Part shown: positions 1 through 6,190 of the stretch, one piece after another
How the letters are laid out: each line of letters opens with the position of its first letter
Position numbering within the stretch: position 1 is the stretch's first letter
DNA from: a virus
DNA: 51,364 nt
Strand: one strand, 5' to 3'
Virus record (IMG/VR): IMGVR_UViG_3300030104_002039
Span: 1-51,364 of that record
Program-made: the position numbers and the translations under genes
Notes under the pieces: model-generated
What the model saw: only the letters and a program-made list of their open reading frames with translations
Databases searched by the model: none
What the model was told of the DNA's origin: nothing

Positions 1-35
1 GAAAAATGGTTAACGGAACTTATAAAAAAGATTAA
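1..35 (+). CDS. 3' end of an upstream gene (partial)
   Basis: The third frame is open from the window edge and ends with a TAA at 33-35, two bases before the ATG of the next gene. This looks like the tail (…VNGTYKKD) of a gene starting outside the window, packed tightly like the other plus-strand genes. Only about ten residues are visible, so no function can be given. The first frame is also open to the edge, so the next gene could instead begin further upstream. Confidence 0.35.
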   Translation, partial: KMVNGTYKKD

Positions 36-36
36 T

Positions 37-345
37 ATGAGCAGTAGAGAAATATACGATGCCAAAAACGGTATCACATCAAGAAAAGAATATGGATTCA
101 GAGATCCTGTAGTTAGAAATGTAGTTGATAAATTTGTTTCAAGGTCAGATATTGGCTATGAAAAATATGGCTCAACATTAGATGATGAGCGTAGACTTAA
201 AATGAAAAACCTTCAAGGTTATTTAAATGATATACAAGAAGAGCTTATGGATGCTGTGCTATACATACAAGCTGCACGTGAAGAATTACAAGACTTATCT
301 GAAGAGTCAATGATAGATAAATTTAGATATGAAAAAGAAATATAA
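37..345 (+). CDS. MazG-like small helical protein
   Basis: A 102-residue protein, mostly helical and acidic towards the C terminus. Residues about 50-85 hold a helix with the pattern DIQEELMDAVLYI, close to the acidic (EExxD-type) helix of MazG/NTP-pyrophosphohydrolase-like phage proteins. Such enzymes hydrolyse (d)NTPs to monophosphates, which would fit beside the ribonucleotide reductase two genes downstream. The second acidic pair of a complete MazG site is not clear, so it may be a degenerate relative. The ATG at 37 follows the TAA of the preceding frame by one base. The 3' end overlaps the nuclease gene by 17 bases. Confidence 0.55.
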   Translation: MSSREIYDAKNGITSRKEYGFRDPVVRNVVDKFVSRSDIGYEKYGSTLDDERRLKMKNLQGYLNDIQEELMDAVLYIQAAREELQDLSEESMIDKFRYEKEI

Positions 346-772
346 ACGTAAACGTGGTCCTGTCAGAGCTAAAAAAGTTAGCTTTGATGGGATAACTTTC
401 GCCTCTGGTTTAGAAAAGTATATGTATATAGCTTTAAAAAAAGCTAAAATAAAGTCTAAGTATGAAGGTGAAACATATATAGTTCAAGAAGGTTTTATGT
501 TTAATAATGAAAGTTATGAACGACAAGGTAATGGTAAAGGTGATTTAGTTAATAGAGGTTGTAAAAAAATATTACCTATAAAATACACTCCCGATTTTAT
601 ATCTGATTCATTTATAATTGAATGCAAGGGTAGAGCAAACGAATCATTTCCTTTACGATGGAAAATGTTTAAAAAATATGTAAATGATAATCTAAAACAT
701 GTAACCTTATATAAGCCTCAGAACCAAAAAGAATGTGATAAAGTAGTAGAATTAATTAAAAAAAATAAATGA
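329..772 (+). CDS. PD-(D/E)xK endonuclease (T7 endonuclease I / DUF1064-like)
   Basis: A 147-residue basic protein. The catalytic pattern of the PD-(D/E)xK fold is visible: E29 in SGLEK on the first helix, D89 in YTPDF, then E98 and K100 in IIECKGR, followed by the LRWKMFK helix typical of phage T7-endonuclease-I-like and DUF1064 proteins. Those enzymes resolve branched DNA or break host DNA during phage replication. The N terminus (KKKYKRKRG) is strongly basic, consistent with DNA binding. It overlaps the preceding gene by 17 bases. Its TGA overlaps the start of the reductase gene as ATGA, indicating translational coupling. The exact substrate (junction or duplex) cannot be read from sequence. 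Confidence 0.75.
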   Translation: MKKKYKRKRGPVRAKKVSFDGITFASGLEKYMYIALKKAKIKSKYEGETYIVQEGFMFNNESYERQGNGKGDLVNRGCKKILPIKYTPDFISDSFIIECKGRANESFPLRWKMFKKYVNDNLKHVTLYKPQNQKECDKVVELIKKNK

Positions 773-2643
773 ATAACGACTTAAATAAAAAAATATTATC
801 TGATTTAACTGTGCATATGAAGTACGCTAAATTTATACCAGAGTTAAACAGAAGAGAGACATGGGAAGAATTGGTTACGAGGAATAAAGAAATGCACCAA
901 AAAAGATATCCACAACTAACAGATGAAATACAATTAGCATATAAATATGTTTATGATAAAAAAGTTTTACCATCTATGCGATCGCTTCAGTTTAGCGGCA
1001 AGCCAATTGAGATTTCGCCGAATCGATTATACAACTGTAGCTACTTACCTATCGACCACGTTGATAGCTTTAGTGAGTGTATGTTCCTTTTGCTATCTGG
1101 TTGTGGTGTTGGTTATAGTGTTCAAAAACACCATATAAATTTATTACCTCACATAACAAAGCCTTTTGAAGGAAGAACAAGAAGATTTGTTATTGGTGAC
1201 AGTATTGAGGGTTGGTCAGACTCTATTAAGGTTTTAATCAAGTCTTATTTAGGCTCTAGGAGATCATCTAAGATAAAATTTGATTATTCTGACATTAGAC
1301 CTAAAGGAGCTAGGCTGGTAACTTCAGGTGGAAAAGCTCCCGGGCCTCAACCATTAAAAGAATGTTTAGTAAAAATTAAAGGAATATTAGATGCTAAAGA
1401 AGATGGTGCAAAACTTACAACGCTTGAAGTTCATGATATTGTATGTTATATTGCTGATGCTGTGCTCGCAGGTGGTATTAGACGGGCCGCGCTAATATCT
1501 TTGTTTTCAGCGTATGATGAAGAAATGATATCTTGTAAATCAGGTAATTGGTGGGAGAAAAACCCACAAAGAGGTAGAGCTAATAACTCTGCTGTTTTAA
1601 TGAGACATAAAATAACAAAGGAATTTTTCTTAGATTTGTGGAAACGTATTGAATTATCCGGAGCTGGTGAGCCAGGAATATATTTTAATCATGATAAAGA
1701 TTGGGGAACTAATCCATGTTGTGAAATAGCCCTAAGGCCATATCAATTCTGTAATCTTTGCGAAGTTAATGTAAGTGATATCACAAGCCAAGAAGATCTT
1801 AATGCTCGCGTTAAGGCCGCATCTTTTATAGGCACGCTTCAAGCGGGTTATACGGAATTCCACTATCTAAGAGAAATATGGCAAGAAACAACAGAGAAAG
1901 ACGCACTTATAGGTGTGTCAATGACAGGAATAGGGAGTGCCGCTGTGCTCCAAATGGATATGAAGGTCGCTGCAAGTATAGTGAAAAGAGAAAATACAAG
2001 AGTAGCAAAGCTAATAGGAATAAACAAAGCAGCTAGAACAACATGTGTTAAACCTGCAGGAACAACCTCTCTTGTACTTGGAACTTCTTCAGGTATTCAC
2101 GCTTGGCATAATGACTTTTATATTAGAAGATTACGTGTAGGTAAAAATGAACCTATATATAATTACTTAAAGAAAAATAATCCGGATTTAGTTGCGGATG
2201 AATATTTTAGACCTCATGATACCGCTGTTATTGAAATACCACAATCAGCTCCAAAAGGTTCTATATTAAGAACTGAATCTGCTTTTGACTTACTCAAAAG
2301 AGTTAAACAAGTTGCTACCGAATGGGTTAAACCTGGACACCGTAAAGGTTCTAATACTCACAACGTGTCTGCAACAATAAGTTTAAAAGCAAATGAATGG
2401 GATAAGGCTGGAAAATGGATGTGGGATAATAGAGAGTGTTATAATGGTTTATCAGTACTACCTTATGATGGTGGTAGTTACACTCAGGCTCCGTTTGAAG
2501 ATATAACAAAGCAAGAGTTTAATAAGAGAGTCAAACTCTTAAACGATGTAGATTTATCTAACATTGTTGAAACAACTGACGAAACTGATCTATCTGGTGA
2601 ATTAGCCTGTGCCGGTGGATCTTGTGAAATAACGGGCTTATAA
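769..2643 (+). CDS. nrdJ: Adenosylcobalamin-dependent (class II) ribonucleoside-triphosphate reductase
   Basis: A 624-residue enzyme that would reduce ribonucleotides to deoxyribonucleotides for phage DNA synthesis. Active-site residues line up with the monomeric Lactobacillus-type enzyme: C90 (NCSYL) and C328 as the redox pair, N315/C317/E319 in NPCCEI as the radical site with the usual 11-residue step from C317 to C328, and a C-terminal shuttle pair C614/C619 (CAGGSC) with the expected spacing of five. No glycyl-radical motif or small subunit gene is present, which argues against classes III and I. It is somewhat shorter than the roughly 740-residue Lactobacillus enzyme, with reduced N-terminal regulatory sequence. 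It starts in an ATGA overlap with the nuclease. The cofactor must come from the host. Confidence 0.92.
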   Translation: MNNDLNKKILSDLTVHMKYAKFIPELNRRETWEELVTRNKEMHQKRYPQLTDEIQLAYKYVYDKKVLPSMRSLQFSGKPIEISPNRLYNCSYLPIDHVDSFSECMFLLLSGCGVGYSVQKHHINLLPHITKPFEGRTRRFVIGDSIEGWSDSIKVLIKSYLGSRRSSKIKFDYSDIRPKGARLVTSGGKAPGPQPLKECLVKIKGILDAKEDGAKLTTLEVHDIVCYIADAVLAGGIRRAALISLFSAYDEEMISCKSGNWWEKNPQRGRANNSAVLMRHKITKEFFLDLWKRIELSGAGEPGIYFNHDKDWGTNPCCEIALRPYQFCNLCEVNVSDITSQEDLNARVKAASFIGTLQAGYTEFHYLREIWQETTEKDALIGVSMTGIGSAAVLQMDMKVAASIVKRENTRVAKLIGINKAARTTCVKPAGTTSLVLGTSSGIHAWHNDFYIRRLRVGKNEPIYNYLKKNNPDLVADEYFRPHDTAVIEIPQSAPKGSILRTESAFDLLKRVKQVATEWVKPGHRKGSNTHNVSATISLKANEWDKAGKWMWDNRECYNGLSVLPYDGGSYTQAPFEDITKQEFNKRVKLLNDVDLSNIVETTDETDLSGELACAGGSCEITGL

Positions 2644-2657
2644 CTAAAACAATTATT

Positions 2658-3056
2658 ATGAAAAAACTATTTTTAATGGCAAGTCTTATTTTTGCTACAA
2701 CTTTATGTTCTGCGCAGTTCTTGGCTATAACAACCATAAACACGCCAGAAGATAATGCAGAGTGGGAAATGTCAAACGTCACCGATAACATAGGTGTTGG
2801 CTACATATTTACTGACAAAATAGTAGCTGGACTTGTAAAAAACGGTGAAGAGTACGATCTGTGGGGTAGATACCATTTTAGTAACTGCTACGCAGCTGTA
2901 CAAGCTCCTATGGAAGAAGCAACCGACAACATGATGTTCGGTGTTGGTTATTCTATGAAAGTTTGGAAAGACTTATATGTTGATCCAAGCTATATGATGT
3001 CTACGAAAGAAGACTCAGAGGGAGAGTTTAGGTTAGGAATATCTTATCGATTTTAA
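2658..3056 (+). CDS. Small outer-membrane beta-barrel-like protein
   Basis: A 132-residue protein with a clear Bacteroidetes-type signal peptide (residues 1-19, cleavage after CSA before Gln). The mature part is made of short alternating strands (GVGYIFTD, DLWGRYHF, MFGVGYSMKV, FRLGISYRF) and ends in a terminal Phe, the usual signature of outer-membrane barrels recognised by the BAM machinery. Only about six to eight strands fit, so it is a small barrel. It lies 15 bases after the reductase gene and is the last gene before a terminator. The role is unknown; masking or altering a surface receptor is one inference. Similar length and ending to OmpW/OprF-like small barrels, but no specific family was recognised. 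Confidence 0.6.
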   Translation: MKKLFLMASLIFATTLCSAQFLAITTINTPEDNAEWEMSNVTDNIGVGYIFTDKIVAGLVKNGEEYDLWGRYHFSNCYAAVQAPMEEATDNMMFGVGYSMKVWKDLYVDPSYMMSTKEDSEGEFRLGISYRF

Positions 3057-3080
3057 TTCAAATATTTATTAAATAATAAA

Positions 3081-3105
3081 GGGAGCTTTTTAGCTCCCTT
3101 TTTTT
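3081..3105 (+). terminator. Rho-independent terminator between convergent transcription units
   Basis: A perfect inverted repeat GGGAGCT–AGCTCCC (3081-3098) is followed by an unbroken run of seven T on the plus strand. It sits 24 bases after the plus-strand operon. The minus strand also has a T-rich but broken tail beyond the stem, so it may stop the long leftward transcript as well. Confidence 0.88.
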
Positions 3106-3181
3106 ATAATGCTATCAAAAAGATAGTGATCATTAGTACTAAGTATATAACCGCACTAAGATCTTTGGTTTGTGTTTCCAT
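3104..3181 (-). CDS. 25-residue single-span membrane peptide (holin-like candidate)
   Basis: A complete small reading frame starts with ATG at 3181 and ends with TAA at 3104-3106. Its product is METQTKDL followed by a 17-residue hydrophobic stretch (SAVIYLVLMITIFLIAL). It would form one transmembrane helix with a short charged N terminus. It is the last possible gene of the leftward region, directly after the M15 endolysin, and reaches into the T-run of the terminator. The leader is A/T-rich without a Shine-Dalgarno sequence, as for the other genes here. Position and shape suggest a lysis accessory or mini-holin, but a holin of the 3-TM type is encoded at 49.5 kb, so the function is open. Confidence 0.45.
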   Translation of the reverse strand: METQTKDLSAVIYLVLMITIFLIAL

Positions 3182-3237
3182 ATATTTATTTTCACTAATA
3201 AATATAAATATTTAATTATTATAGTGTTAAGTAATTG

Positions 3238-3693
3238 TTAAATTACCATATATTTAGTTCTACCATTTTCTTTATATGCTTTTAAACACTTTTTTCTATT
3301 TTTCTCAGGAGATACATAACTAACATGAACCCAGTTAGGATTATCATCATTTCCAAACTCCCATATCATTTGATCAAAATCTAAATGCTCTTTTATAAAG
3401 TGGTACATTTCGGCATTTGTTGCTTTGCCAAATGTATCGTCAATATCCATTGCTTGACCTTTACAGTGTTGTGAAGTAGTAGATCCACCAATAGCTTTAT
3501 TTAAATCAGCACTTCTAAAAAAACTATTAATTTTTATTGGACCACCAACATATATTCTTAATGGCTCAAATATTTCTTTAGCAAGAGTTTCCATGTTTTT
3601 TAACTGTTCTTCATTAGGTGTATTTTCTATACCTCTTCTCAAAGCCGTTGTGCTATACACGCCCTCCTTGTAACTTATGTGTTTACTTATCAT
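3238..3693 (-). CDS. Endolysin, peptidase M15 (D-Ala-D-Ala carboxypeptidase-like)
   Basis: A 151-residue zinc peptidase expected to cut peptide cross-links in host peptidoglycan at lysis. The M15 zinc and catalytic residues are visible: H76 and D83 in SQHCKGQAMDID, and H123 in NWVHVSYV, with a preceding SFFRSADLNKAIGG segment typical of phage M15 lysins. It has no signal peptide, so it needs a holin for access to the wall. The domain fills the whole protein; no binding domain is present. It is nearly the last gene of the late region, followed only by a 25-residue membrane peptide. The start at 3693 lies 12 bases after the tail-fibre gene ends. Confidence 0.9.
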   Translation of the reverse strand: MISKHISYKEGVYSTTALRRGIENTPNEEQLKNMETLAKEIFEPLRIYVGGPIKINSFFRSADLNKAIGGSTTSQHCKGQAMDIDDTFGKATNAEMYHFIKEHLDFDQMIWEFGNDDNPNWVHVSYVSPEKNRKKCLKAYKENGRTKYMVI

Positions 3694-3705
3694 TTTATTT
3701 TATTA

Positions 3706-4776
3706 TTAAGGTGTTGAATCTATTTCTCTTGTTGATCCAGCTAAATATGTAGACCAATCATCTTCTATTACTAATGTTAAAAATATCCTCTCATTACTAC
3801 CTGTTATACTTGTATCTGATTGTATTGATATAGCAAACATATCTGTAGAATCCCAATGTTTAGCCGAATCAAAAACAACATGCCATAGATGTTGGTCAGC
3901 TTCGTCATTAATAGTAATAGCTTCTGTTTCTTGAACAGAATAACCACCAGAATACGAACTTCCTACAGTGTTTGTTTCAACTCCAAAAGTAACCGTAGCA
4001 TCACCACTATGAGTGTTGAAGGCTTCCCCTCTGTATGTTACAGAAACTAATCTACCATCACAAACCGCTACTTCTTGCATTTCCTCTCTAGTTAATACAG
4101 TTTGTTCATCTTGTGATTTTAATGGTAAATAATATTTTGTAGTACCTATATTTGCTCTAAAGTTACAATTTACTATTCTATAGTTTTTACCAGATTGAGC
4201 ACCTGTTGTACTACCTGTACCACCATTACCTAAAGCTAAAGTACCAGTTACACCGTGAGTGTTTGCAGCACTTCCATCAAAGTTAGTGGAAGATGTACTA
4301 GCAAGATCAGTTTGAAAAGCTCTTGTAGTTGTAAGTGTGGCAGCGGATCCAGTTGTATTTTGATTTAACGTAGGTATATTGCTAGCATGTATTGTAGCTG
4401 TACTACTTACATCATTATCCCATCTTAAATGTTCGTTTGCTACAAAATTTAACAATGAATCATGATCTATTTCTCCAGGAACAGATGTAACGGTTATAGC
4501 TTGACCAGAGTTAGTCACACCCACACCACTAGTTCCTAATAAACCAAATGACGCTGATCCAGAATCAACTTGTGCTGGGCTACCAGCACCAGTATCAGTT
4601 GTAAATTTTATAGCGGTAATATCGCCAGAAGCTTCTGTGGCTTTTACTATTTTGTTATTAGAATCTAAACCTAAATTACCACCACTAGCTATAGTACCAG
4701 TAGATATACTTTCTAAATATACATCATTACGAAATCTAGATATTTGATCCCAAATATTTTGCCCGATCCATTTCAT
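3706..4776 (-). CDS. Tail fibre / appendage protein
   Basis: A 356-residue protein. The N terminus (KWIGQNIWDQISRFRNDVYL) resembles the virion-attachment end of phage fibres. It is followed by a Gly/Ser/Thr/Asn-rich shaft with repeated short strands (GDITAIKFTTDTG, GVGVTNSGQAITVTSV, EIDHDSLLNFVANEHLRW) and a C-terminal beta-rich head from about residue 195. The central GEIDHDSL…NFVANEHLRWD stretch is a motif I recognise from many marine phage fibre-like proteins. The probable role is contact with the host surface. It lies between a small structural protein and the endolysin. No enzymatic motif is visible; the C-terminal 160 residues may be the receptor-contact domain. Confidence 0.68.
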   Translation of the reverse strand: MKWIGQNIWDQISRFRNDVYLESISTGTIASGGNLGLDSNNKIVKATEASGDITAIKFTTDTGAGSPAQVDSGSASFGLLGTSGVGVTNSGQAITVTSVPGEIDHDSLLNFVANEHLRWDNDVSSTATIHASNIPTLNQNTTGSAATLTTTRAFQTDLASTSSTNFDGSAANTHGVTGTLALGNGGTGSTTGAQSGKNYRIVNCNFRANIGTTKYYLPLKSQDEQTVLTREEMQEVAVCDGRLVSVTYRGEAFNTHSGDATVTFGVETNTVGSSYSGGYSVQETEAITINDEADQHLWHVVFDSAKHWDSTDMFAISIQSDTSITGSNERIFLTLVIEDDWSTYLAGSTREIDSTP

Positions 4777-4777
4777 A

Positions 4778-5293
4778 TTAAGTTATTATTACGTCTACTA
4801 AAGCAGTTGGATTACAATCTGGAGATGTATCGTTTGCTAAATCACTACCAAAAGCTGCTGTTACCGTAGCCGTTGTATCACCTGTGATTGTTGCTATTGT
4901 TCTGGTTTCTCCAGATACAACTATTTCGTCTCCTACAGAAAGTTCAGAAGTATATAAGGTACTAGTACCAGGAACATTTATGTTAGTGCCCGTTACATCT
5001 ATAGATCCTGTTAAAGTAAAAGATGCACCGTCTGTTAGCTTTATATACAAGCCGTATTCTTTAGACGCACTATTAATACTTATATCATCAAAAACTAAAG
5101 TAGCGCCTATAGGTAGTTCTACTTGTTTTAAAAAATAAAACTTTCCTTTAAGCTTTTTTTCAATATACAAGTCTACCTTGCATTTGCTAACTTTTTGAAT
5201 ATTAGTTAAACAAACTTTAGATATACTTAGATTATCGCCAGGAGCTATTAACTCTTGAGTAAGTTCACCAGATATATTGAAATGGTTAGCCAT
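4778..5293 (-). CDS. Small virion structural protein
   Basis: A 171-residue, beta-rich protein (FNISGELTQELIAPGDNLSISKVCLTNI at the start; repeated Thr/Gly/Val strands later). The last 70 residues, with GTSTLYTSELSVGDEIVVSGETRTIATITGDTTATV, form a compact beta segment of a type common in phage baseplate or fibre-associated proteins. It is one base away from the tail-fibre gene and follows the two paralogous proteins, so it is probably an appendage or adaptor component. No specific family was recognised. Confidence 0.55.
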   Translation of the reverse strand: MANHFNISGELTQELIAPGDNLSISKVCLTNIQKVSKCKVDLYIEKKLKGKFYFLKQVELPIGATLVFDDISINSASKEYGLYIKLTDGASFTLTGSIDVTGTNINVPGTSTLYTSELSVGDEIVVSGETRTIATITGDTTATVTAAFGSDLANDTSPDCNPTALVDVIIT

Positions 5294-5296
5294 TTT

Positions 5297-5722
5297 TTAT
5301 TCGTAAAAACAAGTATACTCTAAAGTAGTTTCAGTAGTGTCCGAAGCTGTAAATTCAATATCTTTTCCGTCCGCTGCACACCAAGGAATAAACATCCAGT
5401 CTCCACCGTATAATCTACCTATTTCTACTGCTGCTAATAAAATATTTACAAATTTAGTACCGTCACCCCTGTCATTCATATTTTTAATATAAACTTTAGC
5501 TGATTTATCTGCAGTTACATCTGCCGCTATACCAGAAGTTAATCCACCATCTAATAAAACTATATTAGAATCTGATGCTACTTTTTTTCTACCAAGACCA
5601 GTAGTTTCTGAAATACCAGTGTCAGTACCTGCTGTGTAAAGTGTACTAGTGTTAGATACTGAAATAGCGTTATCAGCTATATCAGAACTTGCAATTGTTA
5701 TTGTTGCTGTTGTTGTTGCCAT
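5297..5722 (-). CDS. Virion surface protein, paralogue B of a tandem pair
   Basis: A 141-residue protein starting MATTTATITIASSDIADN. It is related to its upstream neighbour (5749-6186): both open with MATTTATIT, both carry an EIGRLY(A/G)GDW(L/M)F(M/I)PW motif near the same position (about residue 104 here), and both end in a strand TTLEYT/ATIEYM. The shared motif suggests a small beta-sandwich, such as a decoration or appendage subunit. The middle portions have diverged, so the two copies probably have distinct surfaces. Separated by 26 bases from the paralogue and 3 from the next gene. Confidence 0.6.
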   Translation of the reverse strand: MATTTATITIASSDIADNAISVSNTSTLYTAGTDTGISETTGLGRKKVASDSNIVLLDGGLTSGIAADVTADKSAKVYIKNMNDRGDGTKFVNILLAAVEIGRLYGGDWMFIPWCAADGKDIEFTASDTTETTLEYTCFYE

Positions 5723-5748
5723 TTTTATTTATTTTTATTTGTTAATTA

Positions 5749-6186
5749 TTAATCTCCAGCTGTTAGTAAAGTTTCACCACTGTGAAATAACATGTACTCT
5801 ATAGTAGCGTCATGAGTAAAAGCTTGTATTTCTATAGACGAATCTGCTGTTGCGTGCGTTAAATCACAATCCCAAGGCATGAATAACCAATCTCCCGCGT
5901 ATAATCTACCGATTTCTTCACTGTTTATTGATATTTTAACGTAATCTGTTACATCTGTGTTTTTAAGACATATGTATACATAAGATGCGTCTTCTGATAA
6001 TGCGGCGCTTTCTGGTATAAGGTCAAAATTAGTTCCCGTTGGGATTAACGCTCTGTGATAGTTTAATTGTTCTAGTCCAGTAGCCGTTGTGCCATCTTTA
6101 TACAGATTCATAGTAGCTGACAACGACATGTTGTCACTAAGCAAATCCGCACTAGAAAGCGTTATTGTCGCTGTTGTTGTTGCCAT
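5749..6186 (-). CDS. Virion surface protein, paralogue A of a tandem pair
   Basis: A 145-residue beta-rich protein beginning MATTTATITLSSADLLSDN and carrying the EIGRLYAGDWLFMPW motif shared with the adjacent paralogue. Compared with that copy it has a longer acidic C terminus (…HSGETLLTAGD) and extra Cys in the centre. It lies just after the T9SS-tagged protein. Neither a signal peptide nor an enzyme motif is seen; a capsid decoration or tail appendage role is inferred only from fold-like pattern and location. Confidence 0.6.
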   Translation of the reverse strand: MATTTATITLSSADLLSDNMSLSATMNLYKDGTTATGLEQLNYHRALIPTGTNFDLIPESAALSEDASYVYICLKNTDVTDYVKISINSEEIGRLYAGDWLFMPWDCDLTHATADSSIEIQAFTHDATIEYMLFHSGETLLTAGD

Positions 6187-6190
6187 AATT

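Noticed and set aside
947-1138. Hydrophobic 63-residue frame inside the reductase gene
   Set aside because: Out-of-frame shadow of a clearly conserved enzyme region, with no independent support.
3182-3237. AT-rich gap as a divergent promoter or origin
   Set aside because: Only low-complexity A/T; no TTTG/TAnnTTTG promoter pair or iteron was seen.
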